Part shown: one piece after another, positions 17,573 to 26,741 of the stretch
How the letters are laid out: every line of letters starts with the position of its first letter
Numbering within the stretch: position 1 is the stretch's first letter
The notes under the pieces: generated by a model
What the model was told of the DNA's origin: nothing
Seen by the model: the letters and a program-made list of their open reading frames with translations, nothing else
Databases searched by the model: none
NCBI RefSeq assembly: GCF_010500995.1
Contig: NZ_QVMK01000023.1
Span: 1 to 43,941 of the forward strand
Source: Bacteroides sp. 224
GTDB lineage: Bacteria > Bacteroidota > Bacteroidia > Bacteroidales > Bacteroidaceae
Direction: 5' to 3'
DNA: 43,941 bases
Position numbers and translations under genes: made by a program

Positions 17573-18043
17573 ATGGATATACTAATTATTGTATTATTGA
17601 TTATCGCCGCAGTTATATTATTTCTGGCGGAAGCGTTCTTCATTCCCGGTACAAGTGTTGCAGGCTTTGCAGGTTTGGGCTGTTTGGCTTATGCCAACTA
17701 CTATGCCTTTGTATATATGGGAACCTTGGAGGGCTTTATTACACTTATCATATCTATTATAGCTTGCGTAGCCTCTGTAGTTCTTTTTATGAAATCTAAA
17801 ACGTTGGATAAAGTTTCACTGACAAAAGAAATTTCATCGAAAGTAGACAGACATGCCGAACACAGCTTGAAGATAGGTGATGCCGGAGTAACCACTACTC
17901 GCCTTGCCCTTATTGGTCACGCCGAAATTAATGGAAAGATCGTTGAGGTTAAATCTACCAACGGCTTTTTAGATGAAAAAACACCAGTTGTGGTAAGTCG
18001 CATTAGCGATGGTGTTGTTCTGGTTGAAAAACAAGCAAATTAA
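17573..18043 (+). CDS. NfeD-like membrane protein
   Basis: This 156-aa protein has N-terminal membrane helices (about 2-22, 28-46 and 50-72) followed by a small soluble beta-barrel domain (about 90-154) of the NfeD/OB-fold type, ending VSRISDGVVLVEK. The segment FFIPGTSVAGFAGL is characteristic of NfeD short forms. NfeD proteins partner with SPFH/flotillin proteins, and floA follows directly after 25 nt, so the two very probably form a membrane-microdomain complex. Confidence 0.85.
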   Translation: MDILIIVLLIIAAVILFLAEAFFIPGTSVAGFAGLGCLAYANYYAFVYMGTLEGFITLIISIIACVASVVLFMKSKTLDKVSLTKEISSKVDRHAEHSLKIGDAGVTTTRLALIGHAEINGKIVEVKSTNGFLDEKTPVVVSRISDGVVLVEKQAN

Positions 18044-18068
18044 ATATTCACAAACTAAAACTTAAAGA

Positions 18069-19061
18069 ATGAATCCGTACGTTATTTTAGCATTTGTGGT
18101 TGGGGCCATTGTTTTCCTTGGCATCTTCTTCCACTACGTACCGTTTTTCCTTTGGCTATCTGCCAAAGTTTCAGGGGTACAAATATCTTTAATACAGTTA
18201 TTCTTGATGCGTATTCGTAATGTTCCTCCTTATATTATTGTGCCCGCCATGATTGAGGCCCATAAAGCAGGACTTAAAACGATTACCCGAGATGAATTGG
18301 AAGCTCACTATCTGGCAGGTGGACGCGTAGAAAAGGTTGTTCACGCACTTGTATCAGCCTCCAAAGCGAACATTGAGTTATCATTTCAGATGGCCACCGC
18401 TATCGACCTTGCCGGACGTGATGTATTTGAAGCCGTTCAAATGTCAGTTAACCCCAAAGTAATTGACACCCCTCCCGTTACAGCGATGGCTAAAGATGGT
18501 ATTCAGTTGATAGCTAAAGCCCGCGTTACAGTACGCGCCAACATACGCCAATTAGTGGGTGGTGCCGGCGAAGATACTATTCTGGCACGTGTAGGTGAAG
18601 GTATTGTATCTTCTATTGGTTCATCAGAGAACCATAAAAGTGTATTGGAAAATCCTGACTCTATCTCGAAGTTAGTACTTCGTAAAGGTCTTGATGCCGG
18701 AACTGCTTTTGAAATCCTTTCCATTGATATTGCGGACATTGATATTGGTAAAAACATTGGCGCTGAACTTCAAATGGATCAAGCTAATGCAGACAAGAAT
18801 ATTGCTCAAGCTAAAGCCGAAGAGCGTCGTGCAATGGCTGTAGCTTCCGAACAAGAAATGAAAGCCAAAGCTCAGGAAGCCCGTGCAAAAGTAATCGAAG
18901 CCGAAGCCGAAGTTCCTAAAGCTATGGCAGAAGCTTTCCGTAATGGCAATCTCGGCATTATGGACTACTACCGTATGAAAAATATTGAAGCTGATACTTC
19001 TATGCGCGAAACCATTGCGAAACCAGGAAGTTCAGGCGCATCAAACAAACCTTTAGGGTAA
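18069..19061 (+). CDS. floA: Flotillin-like protein FloA
   Basis: This 330-aa protein matches FloA (UPF0365). It has an N-terminal membrane hairpin (about 4-26), then the SPFH-like domain with [32 protein letters not shown] and [19 protein letters not shown]. The Ala/Glu-rich coiled coil (about 235-290, [19 protein letters not shown]) is the oligomerisation segment. FloA scaffolds functional membrane microdomains at the inner face of the cytoplasmic membrane. It is paired with an NfeD-like gene upstream, the usual arrangement. Length is normal. Confidence 0.93.
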   Translation: MNPYVILAFVVGAIVFLGIFFHYVPFFLWLSAKVSGVQISLIQLFLMRIRNVPPYIIVPAMIEAHKAGLKTITRDELEAHYLAGGRVEKVVHALVSASKANIELSFQMATAIDLAGRDVFEAVQMSVNPKVIDTPPVTAMAKDGIQLIAKARVTVRANIRQLVGGAGEDTILARVGEGIVSSIGSSENHKSVLENPDSISKLVLRKGLDAGTAFEILSIDIADIDIGKNIGAELQMDQANADKNIAQAKAEERRAMAVASEQEMKAKAQEARAKVIEAEAEVPKAMAEAFRNGNLGIMDYYRMKNIEADTSMRETIAKPGSSGASNKPLG

Positions 19062-19068
19062 TTGTTTA

Positions 19069-19101
19069 TAGTAGTTAGGAGTTAAAAACTCCTGACTACT
19101 A
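19069..19101. terminator. Hairpin after floA
   Basis: A 15-bp stem (19069-19083 with 19087-19101, one G-T wobble) with a 3-nt AAA loop is followed by actcttttag. It is a plausible terminator for the TPR-nfeD-floA transcript, though the T-run is short. Confidence 0.55.
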
Positions 19102-19132
19102 ACTCTTTTAGTAACCACTAAACCAAGATATC

Positions 19133-20011
19133 ATGAAAAAGTATTTCCCATCCTCCGAACTCATTATTAATGAAGACGGTTCTGTATTTCATCTTCATGT
19201 TAAACCGGAACAACTGGCAGACAAAGTAATCTTAGTAGGCGATCCGGGACGTGTAGCACTCGTGGCTTCTCATTTCGACAGCAAAGAATTTGAAGTAGAA
19301 AGCCGTGAATTCAATACCTGTACAGGCACTTACAAAGGTAAACGCATCACCGTACTTTCAACCGGAATTGGATGTGATAATATTGACATTGTGGTAAATG
19401 AGCTTGATGCACTTGCCAATATAGATTTTAATACTCGGGAAGAAAAAGATAATTTCCGTCAGCTGGAACTTGTTCGTATAGGTACATGCGGCGGCTTGCA
19501 ACCTAATACCCCCGTAGGAACATTTATTTGTTCGCGCAAATCCATTGGTTTCGATGGTTTATTAAACTTTTATGCTGGTCGTGATGAAGCTTGTGATCTT
19601 GAATTTGAAAAAGCATTCTTAGCTCACATGGGTTGGACTGGTAATATGTGTACTCCTGCCCCTTATGTCATCGACGAAGATCCGGAACTATCTGATCGGA
19701 TTGCTCAAAACGATATGGTAAACGGAGTTACTATTGCAGCCGGAGGTTTCTTTGGTCCGCAAGGACGCGAATTACGTGTGCCATTAGCCGACCCTAAGCA
19801 AAACGAAAAGATCGAGGCTTTCGAATATAAAGGTTATAAAATAACCAACTTCGAAATGGAGAGTTCAGCTTTAGCCGGACTAAGCAAACTTATGGGGCAT
19901 AAAGCCACCACTGTATGCATGGTAATAGCCAATCGCCTTATTAAAGAAGCAAATACAGGCTACCGAAACACCATTGATACCCTAATAAAAACAGTACTCG
20001 ACAGAATTTGA
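19133..20011 (+). CDS. Uridine-phosphorylase-like nucleoside phosphorylase
   Basis: This 292-aa cytosolic enzyme belongs to the PNP/UDP superfamily. It shows VGDPGRVALVASHFD (phosphate-binding Gly and Arg), the LSTGIGCDNIDIVVNEL stretch, VRIGTCGGLQ, and NFEMESSALAGLS with the Met-Glu ribose contact. The overall length, above the bacterial uridine phosphorylase norm of about 255, and the HLHVKPEQLADKVILVGD start match the Bacteroidetes uridine phosphorylase-like group. It probably splits uridine or a related nucleoside with phosphate for salvage. It stands alone between floA and mnmE. Confidence 0.82.
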   Translation: MKKYFPSSELIINEDGSVFHLHVKPEQLADKVILVGDPGRVALVASHFDSKEFEVESREFNTCTGTYKGKRITVLSTGIGCDNIDIVVNELDALANIDFNTREEKDNFRQLELVRIGTCGGLQPNTPVGTFICSRKSIGFDGLLNFYAGRDEACDLEFEKAFLAHMGWTGNMCTPAPYVIDEDPELSDRIAQNDMVNGVTIAAGGFFGPQGRELRVPLADPKQNEKIEAFEYKGYKITNFEMESSALAGLSKLMGHKATTVCMVIANRLIKEANTGYRNTIDTLIKTVLDRI

Positions 20012-20056
20012 TGCACTCATTTGTTGCAATTGTTATCATATTCCTAAAGAAAAATA

Positions 20057-20064
20057 TATCTTTG
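20057..20064 (+). promoter_or_regulatory. -7 box TATCTTTG for mnmE
   Basis: TATCTTTG lies 22 nt before the mnmE ATG at 20087. Confidence 0.6.
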
Positions 20065-20086
20065 CTATTCAAAAGTAAAAATCAAT

Positions 20087-21493
20087 ATGAATATCAATCA
20101 AGATACTATTTGTGCAATTGCCACAGGTCAGGGAGGTGCAGTAGGAATGATCCGTGTTTCAGGGGCAGCAGCTATTATTATAACAAATAGTATATTTACT
20201 CCGATAAAGAGTGAACATTCCTTAGAAAACCGAAAACCATACTCTCTTACTTATGGACATATTTACAATGGAGAAGAGATAGTAGATGATGTATTGATTA
20301 GTCTTTTTCATGCTCCCCACTCCTACACCGGAGAAAATTCTACGGAAATTACTTGCCATGGTTCTTCTTATATTCTTCAACAAGTTATGCAATTGTTGAT
20401 TGAAAAGGGATGTCGCCTGGCTCAACCCGGTGAGTTTACTCAAAGAGCGTTTTTAAATGGTAAAATGGACCTCAGCCAAGCAGAAGCTGTAGCCGATTTA
20501 ATAGCTTCTTCGTCAGCAGCCACTCATCGATTGGCAATAAGCCAAATGCGAGGTGGTTTCAGCCAGGAGCTAAAACAACTACGTGAACAACTACTCAACT
20601 TCACCTCCATGATTGAACTGGAACTTGATTTCAGCGAGGAAGATGTAGAGTTTGCCGACCGTAACGAATTATTCCTGCTTGCCACTCATATTGAAAGTGT
20701 TATTTCGCGCCTTGTTCAATCATTTAGCATAGGAAATGCCATAAAAAACGGAGTGCCCGTTGCCATTATCGGCGAAACAAATGCCGGAAAGTCTACATTG
20801 CTAAACGTACTTTTAAATGAAGAAAAAGCCATTGTAAGCGACATCCATGGTACCACTCGCGACGTAATTGAGGACACAATCAACATAGGAGGCGTCACCT
20901 TCCGCTTCATAGATACAGCCGGTATCAGAGACACCAATGACACCATTGAGAATTTGGGAATTGAACGTACCTTTCAAAAGATTGAACAGGCTGAAATTAT
21001 TCTTTGGGTAATTGATAGCAAGGAAGCTCAAAAACAGATCAAACAGCTTTCGCAAAAAATATTACCACTTATAGAAGACAAGCAACTAATACTTGTACTA
21101 AATAAGGCAGATTTACTCTCTGCTGAACAAGAAAAAGAATTGTCCTCTGTATTGACTGATTTAATTAACAAAGCAAACATACAATCTATTTCTATTTCTG
21201 CCAAACAACGCACACATACAGATCTTTTACAGAAAATACTTGTTGAAGCTGCGCATTTGCCAACAGTAACACAAAATGATATTATTGTAACCAACGTAAG
21301 ACATTATGAAGCCTTATCGCAAGCATTAGAAGCTATACATCGGGTACAACAAGGATTGGAAATGCATATATCGGGGGACTTTTTAAGTCAGGACATAAGA
21401 AGCTGTTTGCATTTTTTATCTGATATAGTTGGGGAGGTTTCTAATGATTCGGTTTTGGAGAATATATTTAGGAATTTTTGTATCGGAAAATAA
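20087..21493 (+). CDS. mnmE: tRNA uridine-5-carboxymethylaminomethyl modification GTPase MnmE
   Basis: This 468-aa protein has the three MnmE parts: an N-terminal folate-binding domain (TICAIATGQGGAVGMIRVSG at the start, PGEFTQRAFLNGKMDLSQAE at 114-132), a helical domain, and an inserted G domain. The G domain shows GETNAGKS (229-236), the G2 element IHGTTRD, DTAG and NKAD. The C-terminal FCIGK is the invariant Cys motif needed for tRNA wobble-uridine modification with MnmG. The gene is complete. Its 3' end is the likely attachment site of the accessory island that follows, comparable with SGI1 in Enterobacteria, which also inserts at the mnmE 3' end. Confidence 0.97.
   Translation: MNINQDTICAIATGQGGAVGMIRVSGAAAIIITNSIFTPIKSEHSLENRKPYSLTYGHIYNGEEIVDDVLISLFHAPHSYTGENSTEITCHGSSYILQQVMQLLIEKGCRLAQPGEFTQRAFLNGKMDLSQAEAVADLIASSSAATHRLAISQMRGGFSQELKQLREQLLNFTSMIELELDFSEEDVEFADRNELFLLATHIESVISRLVQSFSIGNAIKNGVPVAIIGETNAGKSTLLNVLLNEEKAIVSDIHGTTRDVIEDTINIGGVTFRFIDTAGIRDTNDTIENLGIERTFQKIEQAEIILWVIDSKEAQKQIKQLSQKILPLIEDKQLILVLNKADLLSAEQEKELSSVLTDLINKANIQSISISAKQRTHTDLLQKILVEAAHLPTVTQNDIIVTNVRHYEALSQALEAIHRVQQGLEMHISGDFLSQDIRSCLHFLSDIVGEVSNDSVLENIFRNFCIGK
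21476..21493 (+). other. Candidate integration site (att) in the mnmE 3' end
   Basis: ttttgtatcggaaaataa encodes the FCIGK tail plus stop of MnmE. SGI1-type islands use the equivalent 18 bp of enterobacterial mnmE as attB (established for SGI1). A tyrosine integrase gene starts 1.25 kb downstream. I did not find a second copy of these 18 bp in the window, so the right end is undefined and the assignment is inference. Confidence 0.4.
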
Positions 21494-21629
21494 TGGCTTA
21501 GAATTAACTGTAAACAACGGTAATCGATTAGCAATAAGTTTCTCATTTTGAGGGACTTTCTTCGTTTTAACACTTGCCCATCACTTTTTGTTAGTACCCG
21601 TTTTTCACCCTATTTTCGTACCGTATTTC

Positions 21630-21652
21630 TACCGCGAAACAATTTTGCGGTA
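21630..21652. other. Hairpin in the mnmE-island junction
   Basis: taccgcgaaa pairs with ttttgcggta around caa (one G-T wobble). It lies between mnmE and the first island gene with no T-run after it. Just downstream, at 21680-21715, gttgaca is repeated within gttgacatgtgttgacaatg. These may be recombinase or regulator sites. Confidence 0.4.
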
Positions 21653-21746
21653 AAGCCCGATGTCACACTGAGGCATTAGTTGACATGTGTTGACAATGGT
21701 TTACGTATGGTGACAGAAAGTAGGCGAAATTAAAACAAATAATGGT

Positions 21747-22619
21747 ATGGAAGTAAAGCGAACTTGCCAATGGTGTGGTAAAGTGTTTATTGCCCAAAAG
21801 ACGACAACGAAGTATTGTGGTCTTCAATGCGCACAGCGTAGTTATAAACAATGTGTACGTGAGAAAAGAGACGAACTAAAAAACAGTCAGGAACTCTTAC
21901 GTCCTATTGTTGCTTTGGAGGGTCAGGATTACTTGACCTTTTCCAAAGTGGCAAGCCTGATGGGTACAAGCCGACAGTATATCTATAAGTTAGTAAAACA
22001 AGGCAAGCTACGCGCATCCAGATTGAGCGAAAGAATGTCCTTTATCCGCAGAGCAGATATTGAGCTAATGCTAAAATCTAAACCATACGAGCGCATTATA
22101 CCCAAAGAAGAGATAAATATAGCAGAATATTACACCGCCGAAGAGATTGTAGAAAAATATAAAGTCAACACCAAATGGGTATGGACTTTTACCCGGCAAA
22201 ACAAAATTCCCAAAACACGTATTCGAAAGTTCAATTATTATAGTAGAAAACATATTGATGCTGCTTTTGCTAAATATGAAGTTGATACAGAGTTATCCGA
22301 ATGGTATAAGCCCGAAGACATAGTAGAGAAATACAATATGACTCGAAGTGCTATCCGAAGCCAAGTTTACCGGAACAATATCCCCTCCAAAAAAGAACAT
22401 GGAAAGATATTCTATTCTAAATACCATTTCGACCTATCAAAATCAGAAAGTCTATGTAAAGAGGAATATTACTATACTGTACAAGAAGCTATGGCAGAAT
22501 TCCATTTGACAAGGGATGCCGTTTATGGAGTCCTGCGGTTTCACAACATTGAAAGAATAAAAGCCGGCAGGTTCGTGAAGTTCCTCAAAATTGAATTTGA
22601 TAAGGTGATGAGAACTTAG
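21747..22619 (+). CDS. Zinc-finger and multi-HTH DNA-binding protein of the integrated element
   Basis: This 290-aa protein begins with a CxxC...CxxxC zinc-ribbon-like motif (CQWC at 8-11, CGLQC around 25-29). Four excisionase/MerR-type winged HTH units follow: LTFSKVASLMGTSRQYIYKL (about 60-105), YYTAEEIVEKYKVNTKWVW (about 125-170), WYKPEDIVEKYNMTRSAIRS (about 185-230) and YYTVQEAMAEFHLTRDAVYG (about 240-288). Proteins of this kind sit beside integrase genes in Bacteroides mobilizable elements. It probably regulates the element or takes part in excision. Four tandem HTH units would suit binding to several att-region repeats; that is inference. Confidence 0.7.
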   Translation: MEVKRTCQWCGKVFIAQKTTTKYCGLQCAQRSYKQCVREKRDELKNSQELLRPIVALEGQDYLTFSKVASLMGTSRQYIYKLVKQGKLRASRLSERMSFIRRADIELMLKSKPYERIIPKEEINIAEYYTAEEIVEKYKVNTKWVWTFTRQNKIPKTRIRKFNYYSRKHIDAAFAKYEVDTELSEWYKPEDIVEKYNMTRSAIRSQVYRNNIPSKKEHGKIFYSKYHFDLSKSESLCKEEYYYTVQEAMAEFHLTRDAVYGVLRFHNIERIKAGRFVKFLKIEFDKVMRT

Positions 22620-22740
22620 AAAGGATAATAATATCTCTTTAAATGATATAGAACTTATTCCCAAATGAAAATTCTCAGCAAAGCATCATTCAAGACCTTT
22701 ACAACAACAATCAAGTATTAATTATAAAAAACAAGAAACT

Positions 22741-23853
22741 ATGTTCGAATGTAAAACTGTAACACTTAGAACTCGCCCCATCAAACATGGGCAATTATCT
22801 TTCTATCTGGACTATTATCCAGGCTATAGAGACAAAGAAACAATGAAAGTAATCCGTCATGAGTCTTTAGGCATCTACATCTATGAGAAACCCAAAAACC
22901 GAAGGGAACGTGAATTTAACGAGCAAATGACCGAAAAGGCAGAAGCTATTCGTTGCCGCCGGTTCGATGCAATAGTTAACGAACGATATGACTTCCTCGA
23001 CAAGAGTAAACTTAAAGGTGACTTTTTAGAATATTATCGCCGTCAGCTACGCAAGCATGACCAGAAATGGAAATTCGTCTATATCCACTTCAGCAATTTT
23101 GTAGGAGGTAAATGTATCTTTGAGGAAATAGACATCGACCTTTGTAATAGATTTAGAGAATACTTACTAACAGCCAAAAAGCTAAAGAGCAAAAAAGACA
23201 CCATCTCTCAAAATTCTGCTGCCGGTTATTGGTCCACATTCCGGGGATTTCTCCAAGACCTGTATCGCGCCAAGCTGATACGTAACAATATTAACGACTT
23301 CTTGGATAAAATCGAAACGGAAGATATTGACAAAGATTTCCTTACCCAACAAGAACTGTGCAAATTAGCAGAAACGCCATGCGATATACCCGTTTTGAAA
23401 ACAGCTTCGCTATTTGCGTGTCTTACCAGTTTGCGTATCAGTGATATTTTGGCTTTACGATGGGAAAATATTCAGGACTACTACGATGGAGGCAAGTATG
23501 TAAAGATTATCACACAGAAAACGAAATCCATTGATACCATTCCTATCAGTAAGGAAGCATTGGAACTTATAGGTAATACTGGCGAGGGAGTTATATTCAA
23601 AGGACTCAAACGTAGCATGACACAAGCTCCAATGAAAAAATGGATCAAATCTGCCGGAATAACCAAAAACATCACATTCCACAGCTACCGTAGAACCTTT
23701 GCAACTTTGCAAGCAGCAGCCGGAACGGATATTATCACCATAGCCAGTATTATGACGCACAGAAGCATTTCTACCACGCAACTCTATACAAAAACCGTTG
23801 ATGCTAACAAGCGTAAAGCCTCTTCGAAGATCACGCTTAAACGACAAGAGTAA
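22741..23853 (+). CDS. Tyrosine site-specific recombinase (integrase)
   Basis: This 370-aa integrase has an arm-binding N-terminus, a SAM-like core-binding domain (about 95-200) and a catalytic domain (about 205-360). The catalytic set is visible: Arg in CLTSLRISDILALRW, Lys in the ITQKTKSIDTIPIS hairpin, HSYRRTFATL (His and second Arg), MTHRSISTTQLYTK (His and nucleophile Tyr). All are in place, so it looks active. It lies just inside the mnmE junction, pointing away from it, as in islands inserted at a gene 3' end. It belongs to the group found in Bacteroides mobilizable transposons. Confidence 0.93.
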   Translation: MFECKTVTLRTRPIKHGQLSFYLDYYPGYRDKETMKVIRHESLGIYIYEKPKNRREREFNEQMTEKAEAIRCRRFDAIVNERYDFLDKSKLKGDFLEYYRRQLRKHDQKWKFVYIHFSNFVGGKCIFEEIDIDLCNRFREYLLTAKKLKSKKDTISQNSAAGYWSTFRGFLQDLYRAKLIRNNINDFLDKIETEDIDKDFLTQQELCKLAETPCDIPVLKTASLFACLTSLRISDILALRWENIQDYYDGGKYVKIITQKTKSIDTIPISKEALELIGNTGEGVIFKGLKRSMTQAPMKKWIKSAGITKNITFHSYRRTFATLQAAAGTDIITIASIMTHRSISTTQLYTKTVDANKRKASSKITLKRQE

Positions 23854-24022
23854 CAGGCACAAACAAATCAAAACAGATATCCTGAGTATGATTATGGGTA
23901 TGATTTAGATGGGAACCATTTAATTAGTGTAAAGATTCTGTTGTTATTGAGAAGCAATAAGCATTAATTGGAACTATGCAGATAATTTTGTCTGACTATT
24001 TTAAATCCAATTACTTACAGTT

Positions 24023-24844
24023 ATGACTATCAAGGCAACAGAATTTACACTATTTTGGCTTATGCCGAGCATTGCTTTTGGGAGTATCGCTTTATTGGCA
24101 TCTTATGAAATTGGCACCGATTTCAATCACCATTGGCTAATTGAATCTGGTGTCTTTCTTATTGTACTTTTTTTATTGTTAACCATTTACTGGCTACTAC
24201 AAACAACACTTTCAGATGTTTTCTTTTCGAAAGCAAGCCCCACTCTTCTTCCCCTTTCAACAGACAATGTGCCATCGACTCTTCAAGACATTAAAATACA
24301 GAAAAACAGAAACCTTATCTCTGACACAAACTCCCCTATCGATAGAATTGTCAGCACTTGTCTGCATAAATCAGTCTTGATAGAAAGCGAAAAACAACAA
24401 AAAGCTAAATTGGATAAACAGAGAAGAACACTAATTCTTGTGGAATATACCAATGCAGTCCTGACCAACCACATGAAAAAAAGTCATTTAGAAATCATTC
24501 TGAAAAATGTCAATCTGTTTGCTACATCACCCGAAGCCAATTTTATTCCTATTGAGACGGATGGTTCTCTTAGCACGGCCGACCTTCGCCACTTCGCATG
24601 GAACATCGGTAAGAGATTGGGCTATGAACGAATGACACAAGCCAAATTCATCAAACAATGTTTTCCAAAGGAATTTATGAACTGCGAACTGCCTACTATC
24701 ATCCGCAATCTTTCGGATGAAGTCTCATCCATTATAAAAATAGACAAACCCGATAAAGGAAGCTATGACTTTCATTGGGAAGCAATAGGGCTTGTCAACC
24801 CATTAGGTATATCTTCTGACAATCCTCCAATGGAGGTAACCTAA
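24023..24844 (+). CDS. Membrane-anchored protein of the mobile element, function unknown
   Basis: This 273-aa protein has two N-terminal membrane helices (about 8-28 and 39-62) and a soluble remainder. The C-terminal third (HLEIILKNVNLFATSPEANF, then LRHFAWNIGKRLGYERM and FIKQCFPKEF) is predicted helical and reads as a conserved domain. I do not recognise a named family. Genes with this layout occur next to integrase genes in Bacteroides integrative elements. It lies between the integrase and the excisionase-like gene, with gaps of 169 and 94 bp, so it may have its own promoter. Confidence 0.55.
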   Translation: MTIKATEFTLFWLMPSIAFGSIALLASYEIGTDFNHHWLIESGVFLIVLFLLLTIYWLLQTTLSDVFFSKASPTLLPLSTDNVPSTLQDIKIQKNRNLISDTNSPIDRIVSTCLHKSVLIESEKQQKAKLDKQRRTLILVEYTNAVLTNHMKKSHLEIILKNVNLFATSPEANFIPIETDGSLSTADLRHFAWNIGKRLGYERMTQAKFIKQCFPKEFMNCELPTIIRNLSDEVSSIIKIDKPDKGSYDFHWEAIGLVNPLGISSDNPPMEVT

Positions 24845-24938
24845 ACTTATTTGGAAATGATTCCATGCTTATTCTAATCTTTGTATATCAGCATAAGGTC
24901 ATTGAATTCCTTTACAGCGTTTACAAAAATAAATTATA

Positions 24939-25313
24939 ATGAAGAACGAATTAACATTCAACGACCTTCCAATGGTTGTAAAGGAACTCTGCAACAAGGT
25001 TGAGAGTTTAGAAGAGACGCTGTTAAAACAAGTAACAAATCGGTCTGTTCCTATGTATGAAAATCGCCACACTCCAATGACTTCAGAAGAAGCTCGCGAG
25101 TATCTAAAGATGCCAAAATCAACTTTTTACTTCAAAGTAGGTAATGGTGAAATACCAGCCGTTAAGCAGGGTAAACGTTACTACCTTTACAAAGACGAAC
25201 TGGATCAATGGTTGGAAACCGGCAGAAAAAATGCTCCTGCACTCTCTGCCGAAGAGATGAATGCTGCAATCTTGGCTTCTCACAAACGAAAACCTAACGC
25301 TACAAACTATTGA
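24939..25313 (+). CDS. Excisionase-like helix-turn-helix protein
   Basis: This 124-aa protein has a short coiled coil at the start (about 12-30) followed by a winged HTH of the excisionase (HTH_17) type at about 46-92: MTSEEAREYLKMPKSTFYFKV then VKQGKRYYLYKDELDQWL. It is the usual partner gene of RepA-like ATPases in Bacteroides mobilizable elements and may act as a directionality factor or regulator. Its stop codon overlaps a possible TTG start of the next gene, so the two are coupled. Confidence 0.8.
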   Translation: MKNELTFNDLPMVVKELCNKVESLEETLLKQVTNRSVPMYENRHTPMTSEEAREYLKMPKSTFYFKVGNGEIPAVKQGKRYYLYKDELDQWLETGRKNAPALSAEEMNAAILASHKRKPNATNY

Positions 25314-25318
25314 AGTAT

Positions 25319-26395
25319 ATGGAATACGGAAGGGAAAGAAAGCCAATGAAACAAGAAGATGTCTGGAAACTATGGCAACAGTCAATTCTTAGCATTACCA
25401 GTAATTATGAGAAGGCTCCGGAAGTATTAAAAATAGACGATATAGTAATCGGCACATTAGGTAATTTCAGCGCATCTATTGGTAAAGCTAAAAGCAAAAA
25501 AACATTCAATGTATCTGCAATTGTAGCTGCCGCCTTAAAAAACGGTATGGCATTGAATTATTCAGCCTCGTTTCCTGCCGACAAGTCGAATGTCATCTAT
25601 ATAGATACAGAACAAAGTTCCTATCATTGTTTAAAAGTAATGAAGCGAATACTTCGATTGGCAGGACTTTCTACAGAAGACAACTATCCTTATTTGCAAT
25701 TTCTGGCATTACGCAAAAACACACCAGAAGAAAGAATAGCCATCATTGACGAAGCAATTTATAAAACAAACAATGTAGGATTAGTTGTCATTGACGGCAT
25801 TAGAGATTTGGTTTACGACATTAATAGTCCTAGTGAATCGACCTATATCATTTCCAAACTTATGCAATGGACTGATGAGAAACAAATTCACCTTCATACC
25901 ATCCTCCATCAGAATAAAGGAGATGAGAATGCAAGAGGACATATCGGTACAGAACTAAGCAACAAAGCGGAGACCATTCTCCAAGTTGAAAAGGATAAGG
26001 CAGACTCAAACATCAGTAAAGTCGAAGCCGTTCACATTCGAGCAATGGATTTCAAACCGTTTGCTTTTCGTATCAACGAACAGGCATTACCTGAAATTGT
26101 AGAGAATTATGTAGTGGAGAAAACAAAAGTAGGTCGCCCGTCCAAAGACCCATTCGATCCATATAAGGAAATTAGGATAGAGCAACATGAAAGGGCTTTA
26201 ATATCTGTATTTGCAAAGAAGGAAGTTTATGGCTATGAAGAATTGCAGGAGGCACTGGTTGAAGCATACAATGATGCGGACTATCCTATCGGGCGTAATA
26301 AAGTCACTAAGGTTATCACATTCCTCAGGAATAAGCGAATAATTCTGCAAGAAAATGGTAAGAAGTATTCACTCAACCCGGACAGGTATTACTAA
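25319..26395 (+). CDS. RepA-like AAA ATPase of the mobile element
   Basis: This protein of about 358 aa is a RecA-fold ATPase of the AAA_25/RepA type. It has a Walker-A-like loop SIGKAKSKKTF near residue 55 (GxxKxxKT form), VIYIDTEQS, a Walker B strand LVVIDGIRDLVYD, and sensor-like LHTILHQNK. The C-terminus carries a winged-helix-like region (about 290-358). Such proteins are replication helicases on excised circular forms of Bacteroides mobilizable elements. The ATG at 25319 is used here; a TTG at 25310 would overlap the previous stop. The primase and relaxase genes that normally follow are absent, a sign of loss. Confidence 0.8.
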   Translation: MEYGRERKPMKQEDVWKLWQQSILSITSNYEKAPEVLKIDDIVIGTLGNFSASIGKAKSKKTFNVSAIVAAALKNGMALNYSASFPADKSNVIYIDTEQSSYHCLKVMKRILRLAGLSTEDNYPYLQFLALRKNTPEERIAIIDEAIYKTNNVGLVVIDGIRDLVYDINSPSESTYIISKLMQWTDEKQIHLHTILHQNKGDENARGHIGTELSNKAETILQVEKDKADSNISKVEAVHIRAMDFKPFAFRINEQALPEIVENYVVEKTKVGRPSKDPFDPYKEIRIEQHERALISVFAKKEVYGYEELQEALVEAYNDADYPIGRNKVTKVITFLRNKRIILQENGKKYSLNPDRYY

Positions 26396-26741
26396 GCCCA
26401 GACACTTTACTTTATTCCATGTGCCTATATATTAAGATTAACTAAAGCACTATCTTTAAATATGGATGGAGTTCCCGATTTGAGAGCTCCATTCATACAC
26501 TTTTCACGTCAACTATACACGCAGCTTGCTGCCACTTTAGTGCCTTTTCCCATTGCAAATTTTGCAAATGGGGTATTAGGCTACCCCACTGATAAATCAG
26601 TGTGATATTGGGCAAGCCTCAATATGTTTCATTTGACCTATTGAAATGTCATTCCCCATTGCACTACTTAATACGATAATTGTACCTTAACGCCTTTTTT
26701 ATAAATGGTATATTAATAAAATTCTAAAAATAAATGATAAT
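26396..26741. other. Intergenic stretch with dyads, no gene seen
   Basis: No supportable reading frame was found in these 346 bp. Dyads include atggag...ctccat near 26465-26494 and an imperfect hairpin around cccattgcaaattttgcaaatgggg (about 26549-26573). In other Bacteroides elements the gap after repA holds mobilisation genes and an origin; here only these structures remain. Confidence 0.4.
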
